Below are positions 1 through 11,900 of a stretch of DNA of 64,000 bases, piece by piece. Within the stretch, counting starts at the first letter, position 1. Each line of letters begins with the position of its first letter. The position numbers and the translations under genes are program-made. A model generated the notes under the pieces. That model ran no database searches, was not told where the DNA came from, and worked only from the letters and a program-made list of their open reading frames with translations. Origin of the DNA: Cloeon dipterum (lineage: Eukaryota; Arthropoda; Insecta; Ephemeroptera; Baetidae); contig NC_088790.1 of NCBI RefSeq assembly GCF_949628265.1, forward strand, positions 10,358,545 to 10,422,544, in the 5' to 3' direction.

Positions 1-2984
1 TTTATTCCTCTGCGCGCGGCCAGCGTGCCACTTGGTGCTGTGAAACCTAATTCCACCCCAGCTGTGCGTTTGTGTTCTCTGTGCTTTTTCACAGGCTGCT
101 GGGCCAAATAGGCTTACAGTTTTTATGCAGGCTGGTCCAAAATTCACGTGCATTTTAAAACTTGTAACATATTGTTAATATTTTTTGTTTTTAATTCCTA
201 AAAGATACATAAAATTAAATTAAATATTCATTTTTAAGGATTGAAAAATAAATCCCATTAAAAAATCAAAAGAGGCATTTTGCTATTTGAGTTATGTTTA
301 TTATGGACCGCCCTGTGTGAAGGTTGCCTCGATGGGAGTATGTTGGGATCTGATTGGGCGTTTTTCTCTCCGCCTCTGTTTTTTACGTAATGAACAAAAC
401 GAGGCGAAATCACACACACACACTCACAATGAGACGAGCGCCAAGTTTTGGTGTGGGGCAAACACACTCACTCACTCTTTGATTTCCTGCCGTTTTGTTT
501 GATAGAGTATTGTTTTCCCTTTATTGTCTCCGATTCTCGCCTTCCTCCTGCGGCCCCGCGTTCACTTGTTCCTTTATTATTCTTTCTCAGGCGTAGGCGT
601 CGGCAACAATATCGAATATAAATCATACTTTTGTTGACAGAACGTGCCCCTATTTTGGAGCATTTTATTTATTTATCACGAGAGCGCTTGCAAACCTAAT
701 CGATCTAAATAACCACGCAGAAAATAAATCTAGTTTATTGAAAGCTTTGCGACACTGTGCGAAACTAACTCTTGAGTCTGACGTGCAAATAACAAGTTTG
801 CAACTCAATCTTTGCTACGCGATTCTCCTAGTTGGGAAAAATTGCCACAATACTAATCGAGTGGCAGCCGGTGGCAGTCGCAATAATTTTTAACCGCGTG
901 CATGTGAAAACACGGCAGTCCATTAGTGGATAAATTACGCCTTGTGTGCTCACGTCACGCGGTTTGCATTCTGCATACACCGTTGCGGCGGGCGAAATTT
1001 CCATGCGACTCTCCCACGCCCAGTCCGAGCCTGGATGAAACGCATAGCCGATGCGGCTGAAGCATTCGCCGCGCTAAATTTTATTTGCATTTGTTAGCAC
1101 TCGTAAAACACTGACGTGTGGTAACTATGTTAACATCGCGAGTATTCTCAACGTTATAGAAGCACCCGTAAAATCATTCAAAAAATACTTTAAATTATTT
1201 TACCGCCGTCAAATTCCTGGAAATTGAGCGAGATCCTTGTACCTGCGATTGATTTCGTGCATTACGTCAGAAAAATCTCATTTCAAGCGTGGATTTCTCC
1301 AACTAGAGTGACTAATTTATTTGTGTCCCCATAGTTTTGATAAGCCATTCAGCAACAATTTTCCCAGCTTTCCAAAGAACGTAAAAATAAGATAAGTGTA
1401 TAAAATTTTATTAAAAACAAAAAGTGTGCATCAGATAGTATAAAAAAGGAAGTGTATATTATTGACGGAAATGGGTGTTTCCCACATCAATAAATTAGCC
1501 CCAAGTAACAATAGCTTTCTTTTCCAAAAGGTTCACTGGTTAAATTATTTACACATTTTTTTTTTAATTTTCCCGTAGCTCGGGTCGTCGAGCTTCTTGC
1601 AGCGCGCATTATGCAAAGCACGTATACGGTCAATTAACTCGAATTAATATTGCTGCTTGGTTGCAAGAGGAAACGTATAATTGTACTTCTTATTAGCCGG
1701 TACGACAGTAATTATTTTTACCAAACTAACTACTTTCTGCTCGCGGAAACGGCTTTTATCGGCGGTGGCGTCTCTTGAGGAAAGTTTTTCCTTTTTGTGA
1801 CCGGCTTGCTGGCCGTCCTGCAGCGGGTTTCGGAGAAAGTGGCTGTGTCGTGCGTGCGTTTGTGCGTACACAGACTTTTGGCAGCCGGCGCTTTTGTCGC
1901 GACAAACAAAAGATGGATACTTGGTTTGGCTTGGACGACCGTAAAAAAAGACCATTGTGAAATCTATAAATACTAGCGCGAGTCACTTGTGCTTGAAATA
2001 GTTTTCGGAGAAATTTTTGCACCAGCTGGCTATATTTTACTTACTGGATTTTGATTATATTTACGTAGATTCATGAAATTTAATTTTAAATATTGCTTTG
2101 GAGTAACTTAACCGTGAATGGCTCAACATATATTTTTTTGTGTCTTGGGAGAGATAATTGAACCCAAAATTTATGAGTTCATTCATAAAAACATATTTTC
2201 ACCCTTTGTGTCAAATGAAAGATTGTTCGTCATAAGATCTGCTGGATTGAATTCTCAAACCAGAATAAATGTGCCACAACTTTGCAAAGGCCGTTGACGC
2301 CATCTTTCGAATGCTTCAATCTCTAACAAATTCACGCATAGAGCGAAATCATGAAAATAATTCTCAAAGAGGTCTTGAAAATCTGGAGTGAGTTGCTTTT
2401 TTCTATTTTATATTGTCTAAAGAAATCATGAGCTGGGTCTCAATTTACGTAATATTTGATGCTTCTGATAGCTATTATTTTTTTATTTACATGCATTTGC
2501 GTTCATTTTCTAAGAAATTTTGGCATACCAAACTCAATACTTGTGCAATATACACACTAAAATTCTGAATTATTGCTTAAATAATCTTAAATAATCTAAA
2601 ATTAGAACACAAAATTGTAAGATGTTACTAAAAGACCATTTTATTAAGCAATATCCCCGAGTAAAAATACAAGCGCAGAGGAGGGATGAGATTAGAAACG
2701 AATCAGGGGGGAGAATGATTTCGATCGCGTGTTCCTAGGGCAGGTGCACGAGCCAGAGAGCAGCATCAGTAATCTTGCTCGGCTCGCGCTATCAATTACG
2801 GCGAGATCGGGCGCAACAACACACCTTCAGCTGGCGAATTTGGCCCAGCGAACATCTGCCCACGGGCGGGCGGGCGGGCGTTGCGCGTCGGTCGCGGGGC
2901 ATGTTTGCGCTGCCAATCGGCGGCGCGTGTGTTTCTGTTTGCCTTGCTCTCGCTAACTAGAGCCCCCCGTGTTTGCGTCAACAG
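1..2984. other. Upstream or intronic sequence before the first visible IQSEC exon
   Basis: No exon could be supported here. The first visible IQSEC exon (2985) starts inside a codon after a splice acceptor, so at least one earlier coding exon lies here or, more likely, upstream of the window. The stretch is AT-rich with GC-richer patches near 940-1080, 1740-1960 and 2720-2960. The last patch holds a short run of GGGC units around 2860-2880. A short CA repeat lies near 410-425. The open frames here are short and resemble no family I know. Confidence 0.5.
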
Positions 2985-5900
2985 GTACGAGTTGTCGCCA
3001 GACCTGCTGGAGAAGCAGGTGGAGATGCTGGAGCGAAAGTACGGCGGAGCCAAAGCACGCCGAGCCGCCCTCATCATCCAACGCGCCTTTCGCAGGTAAG
3101 AGAAAAACGCTTACAATCACTTTGGACTTTCTTTTTGTTCCTGTAATCACTGAAAATAAGGTTTATTATATTTATAATTACTTTTTGCAAACACAGTTGC
3201 GTAACTTAATCCTGAAAGTGACTTAAGAAATTTTTTTTTAGATTGCACTGTTTCCACATGTTAAGAATTTTATCAAAATTTAAAAACTCAATTAGGCAAT
3301 TAAGCAATAATTACAAAAGATTACATTATTTTGTACTCTATGCAAACACCTAAGTAGATATAAGTTTTCATAAGATTTTACCAGTCACTTATGCAACTGG
3401 TACAAACTTTTAATTTTGAAATCACTTTTCTTTAGACACTCAAACTTAAAAGAAAATCTCAAATGTGCAGGTACAAGCTGGTGAAAAAATTCGCTGCCAT
3501 CACGGCCATGGCGAAGGCGGAGAAGAGGCTAAGTCGTCGTCTGGACGGAACGCCTGGGGGCTCTGGCGAGTGGTCACCGTCGCACCACTTCTACCAGCTG
3601 GGCGCCCCGCACCGGCCTGTGTATGTCCAGCCGCAGGAGCAGCAGCACCCCGCCGCCTGCGAGCAGTGCGCCTGTGAGGCTGAGGTCGTCATCAGGAACA
3701 ACTTTGCCGCCCTCTACAGAGACCTGAGCGACACCAGGCAAGGCATGCCGAGTAACAGGTGTGTTCCAGAACCTGATTTTTTGTGCTTAGATTTTTCACT
3801 AGAGACAGATAGGAAAAATATTAGGGGTTTACATTGAAGAGTTAGTTAAATGAAATATTTTTTTTTCAAGTGGGGTTGTGAAAAGGGCTAGTTAAAAGTT
3901 ATAGTAGTCTACTCACGCGTCAGTGTCTGTTCCAAATGAAAAAGCATTAATTTTTTGCAATGAGTTTTTCCTTTCAAGAACAAGTCTTATCCTTAATGTA
4001 CAAATTAATTTTCCTGCTAACGAAGCCCCTCGTGCTCGATTTTTGATGCGCCCACCTGTGAGAAAGTTAGTAATCCTAGTTGGTGGAAGCCGGACATCTG
4101 AAGTACACGGCGTCAGTTGCACAATGACTATTGGCTGTGTTTGATATAAAAGGGGGTGCGCGAGGCGCGGCGCGCGGTCGCCACCCTAATCGCATTCGTC
4201 TCCGGTGGGCTTCCATTTGTTGCAAATTTTCCACTTTCCCGTTCGCGTGAGTCGTGCCACCGCGTTTCTCCAGAGGAAAAAGAAATTCGCAGCGCTGTTT
4301 TGTTGCACTGTTCCCGATGGCTCATACGAAATCCAGTCCAACACCCGCACCTCCAGGTGAAAATCCAACCGAAATCTTTGTTTTAAGAAATTAGTGCGTT
4401 GCGTCAGAAGAGAGGCTCTCTGTTTATTATTTGCTCAAGTGCTGAGAGTGAGAACTAGTTTAACACGAGAATGATTAGACGGTCGGTGAGAGTTTAGCCT
4501 CTCAAAAATTAAATGACAGTCCATGTTGAAATGTCACTTGTTACTCTTTACACAAAATTTGGCTCGTACTGCTAGTCGTGTGGTTTTATGAGGAAAAAAG
4601 CGTCTGAATGCCCTCTGTGACCTTTGCCTGGCGCCAGGGCAGATAGCCCTGAGAGTTTTGGCTTGCGTTTGAGCTAACGACGTGATACGAATGTCTAGAG
4701 CTGTGCAAACCTGTGTTTTCTCAAGGTCAAGCAGATCTCTGCTTGTCGAAAAATACTAAATTTGGAGAGACTGCCAAACAGGTGGATGATCAAAAACTGG
4801 TTGAGGGAACGAAACTGCTATCATTGAACTTTAAAAGGAACGCAAACAAAAATAAACTGAAAATCGTTGAGTGTCACTGACACTAGTTGCGAGGCACAAA
4901 ACAAGATATCCCCAGAATTTCGTTAATGACTTTTTCGGCTCTCAGGTCGCAGTCGATGCGAGACCGGCGGGGTAACAGCGTGCCCTCGCCCCGGCAGGAC
5001 GAGATGACCCCGAAGCAACAGTCGCTGCCGCCGCACATCCACCCGGCGCAGTTGCCGCGCAGCCACTCGGAGGCGGAGGAAGGCCCTTCGTACAGCCAGT
5101 TCGAGGAATACTGCGCCTATTACTGCAGCCACCAGCAATTTTCGGAGCCGGTCGTGCTCACCACCGCCACACATTACTATGCCAAAGAGGAAATCGAGGT
5201 GAGAAGCATTAAAAGAGAGACTTTAAAGTAATCGATAAGGGTGCCACAACAACTCTTAAAATCTAATTTATTTTGCTAACTGGAATTCTACTCTAAAATA
5301 GTAATTAGGTGAACTTCTTAAGCTGTGTTGTATTACAAAAGAATGACTAACCTTTCCCACTAATTTAATCATATCCAACAAGGTTTCACATTGTAATACA
5401 GTTTTGCTTTTGAGGAGCTATCAAGGCTCCCATATTGAGTTATGTCAGCTTTAGACTGGTTTCACTTTTTTTAAGAATAGTAACTGTTAAAAATTAAAGA
5501 TGAATTAACAAGGTCAAATAAAACTTTTAATGTAAGTTAAGAAATATATCTTCATTCTTTACAAGTTAAATATATACTTTTGATCTTAATTAATCAATGC
5601 CTTTATTAAAAAAATTGCATAAACCGTTCCTCTTTGAATTTTGGCAGACACATAAAACAAATACGCTTAAATAAACCGTAGCAGCTGTCTCAAGTATGAG
5701 AAGTATTATTCAAAGGCTTCTGAATTTCAGACGCGGCGGATAGCGACGCCAACAACGATAATCACGGCGCCCCGTCCGGTGAGCAACAAGATGACCAGCA
5801 GCACTGCACGGCTGCACACGTCGACGACCAGCGTGAGCAGCCACAATAGCTCGTCCGCATCACAGCATGAGTGGAGCGCGGCAGCGGTGGCAGCACATTG

Positions 5901-8900
5901 TGCCAGTAAGAAGGTTCCTCCGGAGGTTCCGAAGAGGACCACCTCCATACTGAGCACACGCTCTACCTCCAGTAGCCCGAGTCCGTCGATTAATTCGAGC
6001 AGGAATAACAGCTCGCTGCTCAATGGCTCCTCCGTCATGAGTTCCTCCATGGAGAGCAGCAACCTGTCCGTCAGTGATAGCAGCATATCTTTGTCCACGG
6101 AGCGCTCCGACCCTGAGGTCTGGACCAGAAAGACTCAGGTATTTAAATTTTATGCTAACATGAATTCTGAACGGCTTCAAGATATTTTTTGACCCTGTTG
6201 GAAATATCCTAAATGAAAATTTTTTCCTTTTTTTGAAAGCTTGTTAGACAACTGGCACCTTTTCTTGGTCAGTTTATTAAGGTGCTTGGGGTGATAATAA
6301 CAGAAATAAATACAATTTGTATTTTTGTTTATTTTATCTTGATATCAACCATTTAGTCAAAAATATTTTTCTTTTTCGTGTTTTCAATCTACGTCTTACC
6401 GTAAACACATTAAGGCATTCGGAGCATTCCAATAAGAATGTACAGTAGTGATAGCACCTCAGACCAGGTAACAACCTTGCTGTCCTGTGCTTGTGTTGGC
6501 ATTTTGCCGAAAATTGTGCATCAAGTGTTGTAATCCCCGTTCATACTACTTTTTTTTGTTATCTTATCGCGATGAATTTCACCATTTTGAGATAGAAATT
6601 GAGCCGTACGTCTCGTATTAAAGTACTCGCGTACTCTCTTGAACGTGCAGCGGCGCTAAAATTAGAGCTCTTGTTGACCTGTTTCGTGCAATTATCAACT
6701 TCAGAACGCCGCCGCCACCGCGCAAACAAGGAGCCGCGGCGCCGCGTAGATTCCTAATAGGCCGATCGTTCATGAGCCACCGCCGATTTGTGCGCTTCTT
6801 GCAGACCATTCGCCGTAGATGTCGGCTGTTCGGCAAGTTGTGGAGCATTGTCACTTGCACTGATCGAGTGAGTCTGTTGGTCTCAAAAAACGACCAGAAC
6901 TATTAAGACGTTGATCTTGAATTTTTAAATTAGGTGCTTTGTGTAACGACTTGTTTGCTTTCAACACTCACCTTTTTAAGGTCGAATTTTAATTTTCACC
7001 ACCAGGTGTCTAACCGCATTTTAGTATTCAACTTTTTGGAATGTCTTATTCAAGATTAAATTTTAATAAATCAAATAAAACAAGTTTTTCATAAACTAAG
7101 GAAATATTTTTTATGACCGTGTTATTATCTCGTTATAAAATTTTACTCTGTCTTTCTGTCCCTGTGATATCTCCCTTCAGTCTAAATTGGAGGGTAATAG
7201 TTGATAAATTTTGAGAAATTTAATATCAAAGCTTGTTTTTTAGGACCGTTTTTTTTTAAATTTACCGCATCTCTAGTAGTTGAAATTTTTTGCAAATTTT
7301 TAAATTCACTATAAATTTAGTGATTGCGAAAGTAATTCGTCTAGTAAAAATTGGTCGGTGTGTTATTCAAAATTACATCATCTTCGTAATTTAAAAGGAA
7401 CAAAATTTGGCTCTGAATAATCCGTTAATTTTTAATTAATATTTTAATTTCGCCTTAATTGCCGAGTAAGCCGATTTATTTTTGTATAATCATCAACACC
7501 GAGTTGATTGTCAAACCGAGTAACTGAGGATTGAAAGCATTACAACCAAACCCATGGCCACACCGAGTTGTTTTTCTAGTTGCGTCTGGGAAAATAACAG
7601 CGGCTTTTATCTTGAGACTACAAAGCGCTGAAACGATCCCGAGGGAATGAAATCGCAAAGAAAAAGGTTGCTACTCGGAATGCAGTGCATTCAAGACTCT
7701 TATTGCTCTTTTCGCTTTTTGTGTGACGGGTCGCTTTCGAAACCAAAACAAGCCATTCACGAGTCTTTCGCCATCCATCGACGACGGTCTCAGATTGAAG
7801 CAAAACAATCCTTGGCCCCCACCCGAGCCGCGAGAATCAAATCAATCGCCATGAGGCAGGCTGGTCAGTCAGCTTCTCGTCTGCGTGAATTAACACGACA
7901 TGTGTGTGGTGTTGCAGTCGCCGGATCTGAGCGCTGCCTCGGCGGCGCCGGCGGGCCCGGCCGCGGCGCCCAGGGACGATCCCGGCCTGCAGGCGCAGCA
8001 CGTGCAGCTGCGGGCGCTGAACGAGTCGCAGGCGTCGCTCTACAAGGTGTCGGAGACGGTGCGCAAGCGGCAGTACCGCGTCGGCCTCAATTTGTTCAAC
8101 AAGAAGCCTGAGCGCGGCGTCAACCACCTCATCCGCAGGTGCTTCCTCGAGGCGTCGCCGCAGAGCGTCGCTAGGTTTCTCATCACCAGGAAGGGTCTCT
8201 CAAAGCAAATGATTGGAGAGTACCTAGGCACCCTGCAGAACCCTTTCAACATGGCTGTTTTAGAGTGAGTTTCAATTTTTCTAATACTTCATACTTGACA
8301 CAATTTAATATAAATTATGTGAAATATGGCTCCAAAAATCGCCGAGCCAAGAAATATGTTTCGAACGTGGTATATAATTGGAGTTCACGTCAACAGTTGA
8401 AAATACCTAATGGTGAACGGATTAGGATTTATCAAATAAATATTGGATTAACTATGTTTCAATTTATTTTTAATAGTCATTTCTCTTACACTTGAAATTG
8501 CATTTCCTCTTAGCGTTTAACTGTGTTTTAGGACCAGACTATCTTTTTCTTTAAGAGTTTTTAAACACTTTTGCAATTAGAATAATTATCTTTGTTAACT
8601 ATATGCGGAAGACAAATAAATTTGCACCAATTAAATTTGCAAATGTCTGTCACGTAATTATATACCAATTAGTTTCTCTAAAAAACTCTACGTAGTTATT
8701 TTTTTTGCAAAATCCTTGATGCCATTAGAATTCGACCTTTATCATGTCAAGATAAACTGCACCAAAGGTCATTGTGCGCACAAAAATAACCCCAATAGCG
8801 ATTCAGTGGAGAATAGCTACTAGAAATATACAAACAATATTTTTTCTTTTTGTGTGTCACTATCTAGCTCATCTTTCATTTGCTCACGTTGTTTTTTACA

Positions 8901-11900
8901 AGCATTATTTATTGTTTCACTAGCAGGTCTGCATGTTTAATTTAAAGTATTTATTTGTGGAAACGCACATTTCAATCGCTACAGCAAGATATTGTGTCGC
9001 TTGTAATAGATGTTTGTTCAAACATGTGGCTATTAATCCCAAACATGCAGTTATAACGTGGGAAAATATAATTTTACGGCACCACCTCAAAATGGGGTGC
9101 ATTCTTGAAATTTTTCTGTCGGAACATCACTATTATTTAATAATCCGATTCTGTTTGCTCGATCTCTTGCTTCTGTTTAACAGAATGAAAATTCAGTTCT
9201 ATAATAGATTTTGTGACTTATTTACAGCCTTCCCCCGCACATTTTTCAGCACTTTGCTCCTCTTCTCCGCTGTTCAAAGTCGAGCGAGATACCGCTCTCG
9301 AGATTAGTTTTACGCTACATCGTAAAATTCCACCGCGCGATGAATTTGCAACATGTTCACGAGCCGAGCTTAGTGCCTGTTTTGTCACCCAAAAATCTGG
9401 AAACGCGACCGAGTGTGCTGATAAAAGCGTTTTTGCCGCTGGTGCGTCATTCGCTTAAATGCGCTTCGCGGTGGTGACGCCTGGCGACCGTCCAAGATCG
9501 TTGAGTTCACCATACTTAACAAGGAACAATTGACCTCTGAGAAAATGATTTTCGAATAAAGGCCGTGTTTTCCTCTTTTGCTCTCAGATCAGAGCCAAGG
9601 TCCGCGTGCGAAAATTGCGTTCGGCGCGCGATTTGCATTAATTGCAACCGGGGCTTCACCCCTCCCGAGCCTCTGGAACGAAATTTGCAGATCATAACAA
9701 GATGATTGATAAGAATTATTATAGACAGCTGGGTGGGCCAGCACAAGAGAAAATATAATCTTTTGTTATCTTGTAGCAATAATAAAACACCTCCTCTTAA
9801 ATAACCAGAATAGGGTTTCGTCTTGTTTGTAAAATTCAACACCGTGTCTTTTGGCGTGCTCATTTAATTATTTTCTAAAGGAAAGCTAACCAACTCGCAC
9901 TTTGAACCATTGATTTCGCGCATCGCCATAATTTCTGTTCTTTAGTGTGACCTCTATTTCAATTGAATGATAGTCCAAACTTCCTGTTGCAGAAAATATT
10001 TAGAAATAGTTCACATGGGACCATTACTTTAATGATAAATTGAACCTTGAAATTAGCAATTAATGGCTAGATGTAATAGTTGATCGGGCCAAAAGTAGAA
10101 TAAAAAAAAATCAATATAAAAACTTCTCGTTTATACTTGCTCAAAGTCAGTTAGGTTAAAGATTAAAACATCCATTTTTTATTAATATTTATTAAATTAG
10201 ATAACAACTGGCAAAAAATCTCCACCGATCTTAATAGCTTTGGGAAGGCTTCTTCTCAATTTGAATTTTTATCATTTGTTTGTGTCGACTTTCTAAGTTT
10301 TTTTTTTTTTTTTTCTCTTTTTATTCCTGTCCGTTCGAGGACCGGGAAGGGCGCGCACTGCACTAGCACGAATGCTGAAACCCGGGTCCCAATAACACCG
10401 CGAACGGATAACATGGGCGCACCGGGCCGCACAGGGACCCAGCCCACTCAAGGGCCACTTGCCTCCGCACCGAGGACTGCATTGAAACGCTAGACATTCG
10501 TCCCGTGAAGCCAAATCACGCATGCTGGAAAGGTGAAAACCAGCAAGTAGCGAGTCGGCGCCGGTGCGCCTCCCAGCCCGTCGAGCAATTCGAGTCACTA
10601 AACTAACCACTTTTTTGCCATTTCTGACATTGGGTAGCCAGTATTAGATCTCCGAACAGCTCAAATACCTCACATTGCTTTGACACTCCTGAGAGTGCCT
10701 TAACAATGCGAGCCAACGGGCTAGTTAGATTACACTGAATTTTATCTGATTGACCGTACTAATAGTGTAAAATATACAACATAAAAATCTTTATATTTTC
10801 CTTGAAGATTATCGGCAAACAGATTTTTTGGGTCAGCAGGAAATAAGAAAGCAAATATTTTAATAAAGCATTTGAATTTTAATCGCGATTATGTCTTCCC
10901 TTTCCAGATGCTTTGCTCAGGAGATGGACCTGTCCGGTATGACGGTGGACGTAGCGCTGCGCAAGTTCCAAACGCACTTCCGCATGCCTGGCGAGGCGCA
11001 GAAGATCGAGCGGCTGATGGAGGTGTTCGGGCAGCGCTACTGCCAGTGCAACGAGGAGTTAGTTTCTCGGCTGCGCAGCCCTGACACGGTGTTCGTGCTG
11101 GCCTTCGCGGTCATCATGCTCAACACTGACCTGCACACGCCCAACCTGAAGCCCGAGCGGCGCATGAAGGTGGAGGACTTCGTCAGGAATTTGCGCGGCA
11201 TCGACGACGGTACCGACATCGACAGGGACCTGCTAGTCGGCATCTACGACCGTGTCAAAAACACAGAGTTCAAGCCTGGCCACGACCACGTCACGCAGGT
11301 CATGAAAGTGCAGACCACCATAGGTGGTAAGAAACCGGTGAGTACCGCATTATTTACTTTAGTTTGTAGTAAATTGTTGTTATATCCCAAATATCTACTC
11401 AGCAGTTCTTTCCTTTCTCCTTCCCGGCCACCCCGCAACTACATACATTTCAATTGTGAAAATAATTATTGTGATTATGTGGGGATTTTGGGATGGCTAT
11501 AAGAGGGAATTTCCCATGCTTTAGAATAGCATTTTGCCTTAATTTTTAAACTAACCAGATATTCTCACTGCCAATTGAGACATCAAACTAAACTCAAATA
11601 AATTACATAATGTGGAAAATTTGAAGCAGATATTGCAACATGTAATTATTTTGTAATGATTGAGATTGCGTTGAGCCTAAAACTCTTTCTGTTTGACAAT
11701 CTGTTCTTTCTTTTGTATTTTGATTGTTTAATTATTACTTAAAAGTTAATAACCTGAGATTTTATAGACTCTAACCCTCACTGCCCATTAAAATATATCT
11801 AAAGTTTTCCTCAAAAGTACATTATTGCCCAAAGCGACGCCTATTTTAAAATGTTTATGAACAAAGTCATTTCTTGATGAGTTAAATGTATGCGCAACAT

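Noticed and set aside
4317-4356. Coding first exon [13 protein letters not shown] joined to IQSEC
   Set aside because: It ends in phase 1 while the next exon requires phase 2; joining gives an early stop. Kept only as a possible non-coding exon.
10293-10610. ~100-codon open frame in repeat copy 1 (and its counterpart at 13974-14270)
   Set aside because: It lies in a repeat, its end shifts through indels between the copies, and it resembles no protein family.
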